DNA of 44,720 bases from Oehlia diaphana (lineage: Eukaryota > Glomeromycota > Glomeromycetes > Glomerales > Glomeraceae), in contig QZLH01000050.1 of assembly GCA_003833135.1 (NCBI GenBank), positions 1 through 44,720 of the forward strand, in the 5' to 3' direction. Positions 33,999 through 44,720 of the stretch are shown here, piece after piece. Each line of letters starts with the position of its first letter. Position 1 is the first letter of the stretch. Below the pieces are notes generated by a model. It made no database searches and had not been told where the DNA came from. It saw only the letters and a program-made list of their open reading frames with translations. The position numbers were made by a program, and so were the translations under genes.

Positions 33999-36900
33999 AT
34001 GCGAGTTCAAGGTTCTGACCAAGCTTCTGATAATTCTGGTAAGAATTTTATAAAGTAGATTTCCATTTACAGTTTTAACCATATATTATATTATTCCTTG
34101 TTCCCGATTTTGTTTTTCTTTTTTAAAAAAAAACGGTATTATTATTGTTTTAAAAAAATAAATGAAAATAAAATAAAATAAAATAAAATTAAAATTAATA
34201 TAACCTAGTATCAGTAGTATGTGTATAAAATAATAGAATTAAAAAAAAACATTTTTAAATATTAAGTATTAAATGATAAGAATGTAAATATTGAAATCAT
34301 GATTAATTAAATTTTGTCAATTGTTTTTTAGATTTTCAGGATGATTCCATAAATGGATCTACCGTTCTTATCAACCCTACTTCGATGCAGCGTCAAACTA
34401 GTATCGAATCCGAAAATTCTTCAAGTACACTACCTGAATATGATGATTTTGATGTAAATCAAGCTGAATTACTTGAGCAAAATTTGAGTCAAATTTTTCC
34501 ACCACCGTATAATGTTTTTTCCAGTAATGAGTTTCAAGAAGATCAACAAAGTTATGACGAAAATGCTTCCATGTCTCGGTATAGTGAATCTTTGACTGAA
34601 GAATCTCAAATATCACATCAATTTGAAAGTCCAATTCAAATTAGTTACGACGAAATAATGATCAAAACTGCTCAAAATTTAGATAATAACGATACAAATA
34701 TTAGAAAAGCTTTTGGAAATGACATTAAGAACAAACCAGATATTAAGAACAAATCTGATTATAAGAACAAACCTGATTCCAAGAAGAGTATTCGTAATGT
34801 TCTTAAAAATCAAAAATATTATATGAATACTCAAACTGAATATGGTAAAGACTTGGTCGAATATATTCCTGGATTATATCGTTTGTTATCTAAAGCTGAT
34901 GATTCAAGTAGTTCTGGTATGTTTATTTGTAATTATTCATAATATTTCTCATAAAAAAAAAATTAAAATTTTCTAATCATGTATTTTAGCAGACCCTATA
35001 ATTCTTTCCAAGGATTCTTTGAAAAAACTATGCAACGATTGGTCACCATTAAATTTCAAATCTATTTCTGAAATTGATTATACAAAGTTGAATTCGATTT
35101 CATTTCGCCTTATCGGATGTTATGGAAATCATGCTTTGATAGCAAAATTCTTATTAAATAATAAAATTATCAACCAAAAAATGTAATATATTTTATTCGT
35201 AAATTCCTATGTTTTATTTTGATAATCGTAATTAAAAAATTCTCTCTTTTATTTAGTTATGACTTACTTACAGACTCACAATCTTCCATGGAAGATGTGA
35301 ATAAACCTTCTTTACGTCCAGGTATTTATTTATTAGTTGTGAACCCAGATTTAGGTTTAGTTATTCATTGGCCCGAAAACGGTTGCTATGAGGAAAATGC
35401 TTCCCCACAAAAGAAAAAAGATATGATTAATTTTCATAAGTATGTATTATAAATTATCATATTTTTTAAAAAATCTTGCTAACTATTTAATCTAATATTA
35501 TAGATATTTGACAAAGCTTACTGATCATCAGCTTTGCTTTATGATCGATAATGATCTGGAAAGTTTTGATTGGAATTTAAACAATCCTGATCTCAATATA
35601 AGTGATGAAAATGAATCATGTTATGAATTTGAAGTAAAGAAAAGTCAAGAAGAACAGAATGACTTCGAAGTTCATGATGGTTTTAAGGTTTTTATTTATA
35701 CTTTTTAAGTATTAACTTGTATTATGCGATACTTTCTTGAAAATTAACATATATTTTTATTAAAGGTGAATTTATCTCTTAAAATCAAAACCGATATGAA
35801 CGTTAATCATCAATACGATGTACCTTTGTATCCGATTGGTAATCAAATTAATTTATTTTTTTGCATATGTAAATTTTGTTTATATCAAGAGATTATAATT
35901 TTTTTTTAAATTTTATTTTATAGTGGTTGAATCAACTACGAATCAATCATTCATTACTAGAAAGATGGTGAAAAAATTAAATAAAGACTATTTGGCTGTT
36001 TCGGCGTCATCATTTTCGACTAAACTTTGTGAAATACTTCAAGAGCGTAGTTTATACATTGATCGTAAATCGATGGATATGAAACAATTAGAATTTTTGA
36101 TAAAAAATGGATTCAAAGCAGAAACCAAACTTTTGAAACCATTTGATGACGCAATAGATGCTGCGAAATCACGAATGGAAAAGAAGATTGATCAAGCAAA
36201 ACGTACAATGGAAGAAGATGCAGAAATTATTACTAAGATGGGTTGGAAGAAATCTTACAGGTATTATAATTAATTAAATAATTAATTTCATTAATCGTAT
36301 TATTTACTAAAATGTATGTATATATTTTTAAGCATATTTGAGACGTTTGTTGATAAAGATCTTTTTGACAACTCGGAAAATGAAGATAAGGTTATTGAAG
36401 AAGAAGGTAAATTAAGAAAATTTTCATTATTATGAAGATTATTGGCATTAATTAATTACCAATTTTATATTAAACTAATCTTTTTTTCAGAAATTAATAG
36501 AATTCAGTCAAAATATCCGGAGGTTAAAGACATGATAAAGAAAATTAAAATTAATTCTCCTGATTGGATTAGATTGAAAAAGAGATATGCAATGGCAATT
36601 CTCGTCATAAGGAAACTTTATAGATTATTGGATAAAAGATCAGAAGAAATTATAGAACGTGCAATTCAAGAATTTTATAGTATGTTCATTGATGAAGAGA
36701 CTGACACACATAAATTGGTTGAGAAATATGAGTTGCGATCACGGGATTTCTTTTCGAGCCTCTCTACGAGTTCTAGTGTTTCCCAATCGAAATCACAAGA
36801 GAAGCCTAAGTTTGATAAACTAAGTATCAATCAGACCTACGAACAATCTAAAAAACTTTCTCTTACTAAATCAGATTCTGAGTTTGTCCAGGAAATTATT

Positions 36901-39900
36901 ACTTCACCATTTTTTGCAAAGTTAAATCATATAAGACAAGATGTATTAATAATATTCTCAACCGAATACCAAAATTGGAGAAAAGATAATTTTCCAAATA
37001 GCGTTAAAGAAATGGTTCCAACATTTTCTTTTAACAAGCAATTAATGGATAAGATAAACGATGATTTTTCTCGTGAGAAGGAAGAAATCGAGAATCATGA
37101 ACTTGAAAGAATATGTTATGAATTAGAAAAAGGTCACCGTGATGGGTAAGCTATTTTATTAAGACATTTTAAAATCACCATTTATTTAGTTATTTGACCA
37201 TTTTTTAGACTTCTACGTTTGAATCTATCAAATATATCAAATGTTACAGGTAATAATTGATCATCATTGATTTTATTTATTTTATTTCTTTATTAAACAT
37301 TCCAAATTATTTTTATAACAGATACAACAGATAAAGAACGACAATTCCGCTTAAATTATGAGTTAGAGACAAATCGATTGCAAATAACTATTTACGAAAC
37401 ATTGTTAGATAAATCGGATGATTCTCATGTTCAAGATGATGAGTCTTATGTACCAAATCTAATTTTATCTTCAGATTTTTCTACTGGTCAATATGGTGTT
37501 GATTTTATGATTGATCCTACAATCTACGATTTCAGGTACAATATTCTATAATATTTGTCATTTTTTAACAATCTTTTAATTATTTATTTTCTAAAACCTC
37601 AGAAAAATATCTCAATTCGAAAATTGTAAATTCCTTCTTGTGCTTTACAATAAAGACAAGAAACGAGTTGAAATATTCTTTGATACCGCGCAACAATTGG
37701 CACGAAGATTTAAAAAATCTGATTCAATCAAACCAATTAAAATATTGAATATAAATGAAAATTTCCTTGTTGCAGTTAATGAACCAAAAGAATTAATTGC
37801 TATATTTGATACAAATAGAACTATGGTAAGTTTTGATGTTTATAAAATCTAATATTATATTAATAAATTTAACTCTTCTATTTGTTTTTTAAATTAGTTG
37901 AATGTATACTCTTTTAGTGATGATCAAACAAATTTATATGCACGAAATCCAGATATCGAATTATTACGATGTTATAATGATATGGTTCCAGATATTCAAT
38001 ATTTCTTATTTATTAAGGATACCGAAGAACTTTGTTTTGTTGAGAAAGGTGGTCAAGCACGAATTTTTAACCTTATAAATCAACGATTTCGACCGGCAGT
38101 TAGTAAATTTCCATCAAATACAGCAAATGTTTTAAGTACCCCGGATGGTTCTTGTATTGTGGCTTTCGTAAAAGAAAAAATTTATGACGATGAAATTGCT
38201 GACAGTAGAGGAAAAGATATTTGTCGCGCTTATGTTTATTTTTGTGCAAATTTTGGAGGTTCCGTTAGTAAAGGTAGTTTCGTAATTTGTACAGTATGTT
38301 ATAATACGAAATTTAATGTGTTATTAATGTTTTCTCATTTCTTCTTTCTACAGTTGTTAATTTACCACAAAACCTTGAATCCTTAGTATTCTTACAATTC
38401 ACTCGTGTGAATAAATTACAAACTCATTTGTTATCATTTGATTTACCGGATGGATATTTAACCTCTGCAATAGTTAAAGTTACTATGGAGAAAACTCATT
38501 ATCATATCCAAGAACGAACGCAAAAACAATCAATTGGACGTGTAAAGTTAGTTGATTCTTCTCATAAGAATGTCGATTGTACCATTGTTAAAGGAAAAAG
38601 TACTCGTTTTGAGAAAACTATTCAAAAGGGTCAAAATATTGTTATAATGGGAGAAAGATATAATGTGGTCAAAGTTCTTTCTGACACAAAGTTGAGAGTT
38701 TCTGGCAAATTTAAATCAACAAACGTAACTGATAAGTGGGTAGAATTTTATGTTGAACCTATTCAATCGAAATCAAAGTCGAATTATCTTATCGATGTTT
38801 ATAAATTAATGGTTGAGAAATATCCTATTGAAAATTGTATAGATCTTCAACAAAATCATCCTTTTAACTTAAAAATTGTCCTTGATATTGATGAAACTAA
38901 TGATATTGAAGAATATACGGAAAGATTTGAAAATTATGTAATCGGGAGCTTAAGGCATTCTGTAAAGAAATTCGCAGCAATATTAAAGAAATTATCCGTA
39001 CCAGTAATTACTTTCCAAGAACTTGATATTGATGATGTGAGATTTCTGAGTAAATATTCATCATATTACGACCTAGGAGAATGGATGATTAAACTTTGTT
39101 GTCTAATTCCCATACAAATTGCTATAACAAAAAATAATTCGTTTCAACCTCTTAAAGATGGATTGTCCTGGGATGAAATTGGTCGGGTCGAATTTGATAA
39201 TGGTTATGGCCATTATGTAGATAGTATAGCAAAGAATATATCTTTTGGATGGTACGAAGGAATTTTCAAATATTTTGGTAATAAAAAAATCAAAGTTGTT
39301 TCTACCATGGGTGAACAATCATGCGAAAAGTCACTCATGTTGAATCATCTTATCGGGACCTCATTTGACGAGTCAGCGATGGTAAGCATTATGATTGTTC
39401 TTTATAATTAATTTTCTAAAAATATATTAAATTATAATACATTTTCAGAGTTGCACTGAAGGTATATGGATGTCATTAGGTGAATTTAAACTTTCTAATA
39501 ATTTTTTTTATTAGAAGCATAAATAGACTTGTTAATTTATTGTTACTATTCTATAGTATACACGAAGAAATATCTTTATGTCGCACTTAATTTCGAAGGT
39601 CAAAATAGAACTCCACAAGAAGGTAAACTAAAATATATCTATATATTTAATAAATCTTTATTAATATAATTTCTCTCTTTTTTAGACTTGTTTTTAATGC
39701 TTTTTAATACAATCGTTTCAAATCTCATTCTCTTTAAGGTTAATATCATAGGTTTTTTTTGTTTATATTATTTATTTTACATATGTTGTTAACATGATAA
39801 GTTTAAAATAGAATCAACCTGATGTAAATAAAGATACGTTAACAATGTTTCAAAAATTTCAAGATGGTGCATTGTTTTTCGAGTCAGGTTCAAAAATTCC

Positions 39901-42660
39901 TCAGGTCCGTCTAACAATTTTTTTACGAGATGTCTCTTATGATTATTTAGTTGTACCTTTTTAATATTTCTTTTTTTTTATTCAGGCAAAACTGAGTATT
40001 GTTTTAGATGATGCTCCTAATGCTAGCAAAGAAGACATCGTTAAAGAATTTAAGTCAAACCTCTCTCAATTTGTTTTAGAGGTAAATCATATTATTTGAA
40101 AAAAACAAAACCAGTCGTTACGTCTCACATTTAATAATGTTTTTAGGAAGGTGAAGGTAACTTTATGACAAAAATGTACAAGGGAAAAATGGATATTATT
40201 TCTTGGCCGGCGTTCAATGATGCTGCATGGTTTAAAAACTTGGAAAATGTCAGTAAGAAGTTAGCTAAGCAGGAAGAAAAACATGAAAATGCTAGGGCGT
40301 TCTTGCAAAATACAAAAGTAATTATGGCTAAATTGAAGGTTCGCAAATATTATATTTTTTAATGAAAAATTGATAGTATTGTTTATTTTGTCTTAAGTAA
40401 GTACTGATAGTATTTAACTTTAGATATGTGATTGGAGTTCATTAGAAGAAACTCTCATGCAGATCCGTATTGTGACATTAAAAAGGTTGCTTCCAACTGT
40501 TATTTCTTGTGGCTTGGAACAAAAAGATTATGTCACCAGAGAACTTATGGTAAGAAATTTTTTCGCTTATATTTGAAATATTAAAACTATTTATTTATTT
40601 ATTTATTTATTTGACAATAGAATTATGATACTGAAAAACCAATTGATGATCCAATAGTCAGCTTGTCCGACATTTTAGATGACTTCAAAGAATCAACTAA
40701 AATATTACCAGATTCCGATATTCAGCTACTTGATGAAAATGGGGCTTTTGAAGAATTTTTTGATAATTTAAGAAATTACTTTGAAGACGTTGTACAATCG
40801 CGAAGAGAATCATCTGATGACAGCAAATGGTTTGCCAACTTTGACAAATTCATCAAGTACATTATTGAACGACGTGTTTCACGTGTTAAAGAATGGTACT
40901 TACAGAATACTTCCAAGTTTCCACAAGATAATAATGACATTGTACATGAAAAATATGCAATGGAACAAGAAACAGACAGACTTACACTTTTATGGACTTT
41001 ATGTGGATCAACATGTCATCGATGTGGTTTAAAATGTGTCAAAAATCGTGATCACGAAAATAATCACGATTGCTTGACTGATGATCATAAATGTCATTTT
41101 ATTTGTAATTTTGATGAAACCCACAACAGAAAATTGGTTCCAAATTGTATTTATATAGCTGGTCATGAAGGAAAACATGTTTGTGGTCAAAATCATTTAT
41201 GTGGTGAACCATGCAATCTTATCGATAAACTCAATTGTCAGAGAATTTGCTCAAAGGAAATTGGACATGACGGTGAACATTTATGTGAATCAACACTCCA
41301 TTACTGTGGAGAAGATTGCTCATTATCAACATATACTCAAAAAGGAGATTATCGTTGCCCTAATAAATGTGTTATGCCATATAATGAAGAACATGATTCA
41401 CACCGTTGTGAGAATGAAACTTGTCCAATCCAATGTCCAATTCCAAGTTGTCAAAAAAGATGTCAAAGTAATGATCACTTCCATTCGTATTCTGACTTAA
41501 TGGTTGATCATTTTTGTGGGTATGTATTAGATTTTTTTTATTCTTTAGTTTTTTTATTATTTCGAATTTTTTTTTTTTTAAAAAAAAAAATTACTTTAAA
41601 ACTCTTCATATTTTAAGAAATGAGCATCTGTGCCAAGAATTTTGTGAAGATGATGGTGTTTGTAAAGTTGTAATTGAACCTAAACAGCAAATAACCCGTA
41701 CAAAGGTATAATCAATAAATTTTTTTTTAAGAGCAATTTATGTAATGAATATACTGACCTTTAACTTTATAAACGATTAGTATACTCAATCAAATGAAAA
41801 ATTAAAATGCAGTAAAAAAATACCTCCGAATGAATTTGAACATATCGGAAAACACACTCATAAAGAAGATGGATTTCATTATTGTAACGTGAAGTGCAAA
41901 TACTGTGAATATTATGTATGTATTAAAAAGAAAATTTTATTGTTTTATTGAGGAACTCAATTCTAATTTTTTTTTTAAAAAAAAAATTTAGTGTACGTTG
42001 CCTTATGGACATACACAAATTCATGAAACAAGACATGGTAATATGAAACCGAATGAATTCACAAGTGATGATAATTTTGAATTTACAGGGTATATATGAT
42101 AAATTTATTATTACAATGATCACTTAATTTGTTTTTTAATTAAAATAAACATCTTTCAATTATTAGACAAGAAGTTCTTTGTAATTTAGTAAGTAATATA
42201 TTCACTTATAATTTCTTGCGTATTTAAATTATTAATTAAAATTATTTCTTTATTAGAAATGTAAAGGTTTAGGCAGACATCCTCATGTTGATTATTGTCA
42301 AAATGAAGAAAATTGTAGATTAGGAAATCAAAGAATTGATATACAACATATTGATGGTAAATTATATTCCTCCCCCTTTTTTTCTTTTAGGTGAAACTTA
42401 TTTTTAATGATTTAATAAATTATAGAACGAGCTCATCCCCATCCTGATAGACCAAAAGACTTTATTTCCCATAAGCTTTATTGGGAACGAACAGGTTTCA
42501 AAGGTATATATATTAAACAACTAAACTTATTATTTTACTATATTTAATAATTCGTTTTCTTTTTAATAAATAATAATAATAATAAAATAAAATATTAGAT
42601 CCTTATTCTGTTCAGGAACAGAAGGAATTTGCAAAATGGAATCATGAACGTATGGATTAA
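33999..42660 (+). CDS. very large GTPase-like protein with VLIG/GBP-like G domain and Cys/His-rich tail (29 exons)
   Basis: Exons: 33999-34038, 34332-34916, 34990-35182, 35257-35439, 35504-35687, 35766-35838, 35924-36260, 36333-36406, 36491-37145, 37209-37249, 37322-37535, 37603-37825, 37898-38273, 38354-39381, 39449-39479, 39557-39622, 39686-39738, 39812-39904, 39986-40081, 40147-40338, 40424-40549, 40621-41519, 41618-41705, 41781-41915, 41992-42089, 42167-42188, 42257-42356, 42426-42503, 42599-42660. All junctions keep phase: 6345 nt, 2114 aa. Seen: acidic Ser-rich N-terminus, a Lys-rich KNKPD repeat, helices, a propeller-like segment (about 860-1060), a G domain (about 1370-1600) with P-loop-like GEQSCEKS (1379-1386), CTEGIWMSL (1404-1412) and NFEG (1424-1427), then a Cys/His-rich region (about 1750-2080). 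The G domain resembles VLIG and GBP/atlastin types. Gly to Glu in the P-loop and Asp to Asn in DxxG suggest weak or no GTP hydrolysis. A few donors (35688, 39739, 39905, 40339) are weak. Function unknown. Confidence 0.85.
41008..42360 (+). other. Cys/His-rich tail of gene B with GHxGxHxC repeats
   Basis: Spread over exons 22-27, the tail repeats motifs such as CGSTCHRCGLKC, GHEGKHVC, GHDGEHLC and CNVKCKYCEYY, with many CxxxC and HxxxC pairs, as expected of a series of small zinc-binding modules. Its pattern differs from the NFX1 repeats of gene A, so it is not a copy of that array. Partner or ligand is unknown. Confidence 0.75.
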
Positions 42661-43213
42661 AATTAATTTCAAACATTAGTAAATTTTGTTATCTAACGTT
42701 AATATGATTCAAAACTACCTCTTTAGAAATGTATTTCTGAATACAATATCTTATTTTCAAAGAATTATTTGAACAGGTGAAAATAGTATATACTCGTTAT
42801 AAGTTAATTCAAATAGTAAGTGTATAGTTTTAAAATAATTAGAATTTAGAATTTTGGAAAACGGAGATTTAAGAAGTTAAAATCTTATATAATATATCTT
42901 TTAAAAATAAATACTACTTTTCCACGTTCAGTTGTATGAATTTATTTTATTTGGAGTTTTGATATAATAAAGTTTAAAAAATCTTATACAAGAATTAAAA
43001 TTAACATGATTATTAATAACTAGATAATTGTTGAGTTGTGGGAATCAAAAGTAATTTTTATTATTCTTATTTAAATATTAGTATTTAAATATCAGTTTTA
43101 GGCGAATGTTAATAATTTTGGACATTAACAGGTAAATTGTATATTGTACATTTTATACAAAAGCATAATATTTAATGAAAAAATCGATTTTAATTTATTA
43201 CAATTGTTAATGG
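42661..43213. other. 3' flank of gene B, noncoding
   Basis: AT-rich with AATAAA-type signals near 42905. No gene seen. Confidence 0.5.
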
Positions 43214-43583
43214 TTAGAGTTGCCGAAGTTGCCACGGTAATGGTTGAGCACCCACGATGACTGAAGTTGTTAAATTATTTTGAGTATCAGAAGGATATCC
43301 AAACACTAATATTGCAACGAGGAATATTTTCAACAAGATGGAAAAACTATGTACGATATCATCGGCGGCAGCAGCAGCAAAAGAAAAAAACGGGCATAGA
43401 AAAATATTGGGACTTGTTAAACTAGATGCGCTTGGCTTGAAAAGTCTTATACTTGCGCTGGTTATCACTTTGTTTCCTGGTATATGGAGCACGTGCATCG
43501 TTTCTTTAATTTCTTATAAAGTGTGCGACGCAATATATGAGGTTTTTGACTTTAGAGTGGTACGAAGCGAAGCAGAAGAATAA
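43214..43583. other. possible small gene or remnant, strand uncertain
   Basis: GC content rises here. The plus strand has an ATG at 43338 opening 81 codons with an Ala run (GCA repeat) and a hydrophobic segment (LGLKSLILALVITLFPGIW). The minus strand is open from 43498 to 43214 and contains the hydrophobic SILLKIFLVAILVFGYPSD, which resembles a signal peptide but has no nearby in-frame start. Only one strand, or neither, can be real. I recognise no family. Confidence 0.2.
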
Positions 43584-44720
43584 TCTCCTCCGCTAGGATT
43601 CTATTTTCTGCGTTGGAAAGGCTTTGTCTTTTTAGAGGACTTGATCTTGAATTAATCGTTTGTATAAGTTAGCACAAACCCTCGCACAGTTTCTGTAATC
43701 CGTATTACATCAGCTCAAGCAGCTTTTCACACTCAAACTGGTGGAGGAATTTTTACGAAATTGGTACACACTTAGATGAGTTGGTCGTGTTTCGTATTTT
43801 TGTTTAGAAAACTAGAGAACTCATCATTTTATCATAATAATTTATTCTCTTTTTTTTAAAAAAAATGATCATGGAACATCTCTAATAAATAAAAATCCAT
43901 ATTTAATTTATTAATTTTATAGTACATTTAAAAATAAACAAAAAAATTTAAAATTTATACAGAATTATCAAGCATCCTTCAAACTTTGTAATTGCACTTA
44001 TCCAACAATACAAATAATAAATTTTATTAGTTTTCCAAAGTTTCGATTACAAATAAACGAAAGTATTTTTTTTTATAATTCTTTATTTAGAGATTGAAGT
44101 GATTAGATCATTTCCAACTTTTTCGCTTAAATGTGTCAATTTTGGCATTATGCATTAGCTATCAAATAATAAGGACTTTAATAATTAATGATCGAAGAAA
44201 AATTCAATGTAATGATCTATTTATTTAGTATAACAAACTTTTATTTTTAAAATATAGTAGAGTAGGTTAGGTCAGCCCAACCTCATATTTTTTTTTTCAG
44301 GTTAGTTCAGATCGAGTATATCTTTACTGAGTCCGGTCCGATGATCTTTCTGAGTCCAGTCGTGTCAATTTTTAGCACAGTCATGTGAATTTTGATGCAG
44401 ACTGAATTTAAACTTTGATCGGACTTCGCTACCATCAGACTGAATTAACTGTGCCGAGTCCTGTGATTTTGATCAATCGGACCGAACTAAATTTACATGA
44501 TCGATCTACATTTTATTTTTTCTTGTATTTAAAAATTATTAGTTGTAGATTGAAATAAACATTATTTTTACAATAAAATGTTTAAAAACTTTAACAAAAA
44601 TTAATTGCATCTTAATTTATTGAAACAAGAGGTTCCTAGCAATTTATACTATATCATTACTAAAACCATTATCTCATTAAATATTTAATAGTAAAAAAAT
44701 TTTTTTTTTATAATAACTAA
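43584..44720. other. intergenic to window end, possible repeat at 44270-44500
   Basis: No gene seen. A less AT-biased block at about 44260-44500 contains repeated GGTCCGA/CGGACCGA, GAGTCC(A/G)GT and GACTGAAT-type motifs, partly inverted. GGTTAGGTCAGCCCAACC occurs near 44265. This suggests a decayed dispersed repeat. Confidence 0.4.

Noticed and set aside
40165..40362. ORF starting MTKMYKGKMDI as a separate small gene
   Set aside because: It is exon 20 of gene B in the same frame, flanked by an acceptor at 40145-40146 and a donor at 40339.
41514..41711. ORF of 65 codons between zinc-rich exons
   Set aside because: Crosses an intron with T/A runs; only 41618-41705 is exon.
43690..43780. Plus-strand peptide resembling a caspase-like C-terminal segment (QTGGGIFTKL)
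   Set aside because: Too short, with stops close on both sides and no catalytic residues visible.

Overview
The window looks like nuclear DNA of an arbuscular mycorrhizal fungus (Glomeromycotina, Rhizophagus-like). This is inferred from the strong AT richness, the many short phase-consistent GT-AG introns, a SKP1-type F-box protein of the kind hugely expanded in these fungi, and large NFX1-type helicase and VLIG-like GTPase genes. It also carries abundant decayed transposons. No database search could be run, so the lineage is a judgement. There are two runs of N (11251-11525 and 25501-25963), and each is flanked by a duplicated sequence.

Layout. 1-7.8 kb is repeat-rich. It holds a 66-bp tandem array nested between two ~130-bp direct repeats (about 2060-2840), an AACGTT hairpin repeat (3205-3395), a decayed minus-strand retroelement ORF1-like gene with a zinc knuckle (3950-6243) and a MITE-like element (6716-7205). 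7.85-10.1 kb is a nine-exon minus-strand gene with several stops and frameshifts, a pseudogene of unknown function. 10.1-15.7 kb is intergenic, with assembly gap 1, a Harbinger-like MITE (13121-13345), several tiny-loop hairpins and weak minus-strand ORFs. 15.78-17.25 kb is an F-box/LRR-like gene broken by two single-base insertions in homopolymers. 17.25-22.7 kb is noncoding with simple and tandem repeats.

The two intact genes lie on the plus strand, about 2.6 kb apart. Gene A (22760-31443, 9 exons, 2475 aa once the duplicated gap is collapsed) is a ZNFX1/NFX1-type SF1 RNA helicase. It has an N-terminal RGG minisatellite, a complete helicase motif set, about 15 NFX1-like Cys/His repeats of ~30 aa and a C-terminal RING-like motif. 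Gene B (33999-42660, 29 exons, 2114 aa, every junction in phase) encodes a very large GTPase-like protein. It has a beta-propeller-like middle, a VLIG/GBP-like G domain whose P-loop and DxxG motifs are both altered, and a Cys/His-rich tail. Between A and B lie relics of a carbamoyl-phosphate synthase small domain and a hAT transposase.

The most interesting reading is the A/B pair: an RNA-binding helicase next to a likely pseudo-GTPase. In vertebrates both families are interferon-induced innate-immunity genes. A functional link in this fungus is a hypothesis only. The rest of the window documents heavy gene decay and repeat turnover.
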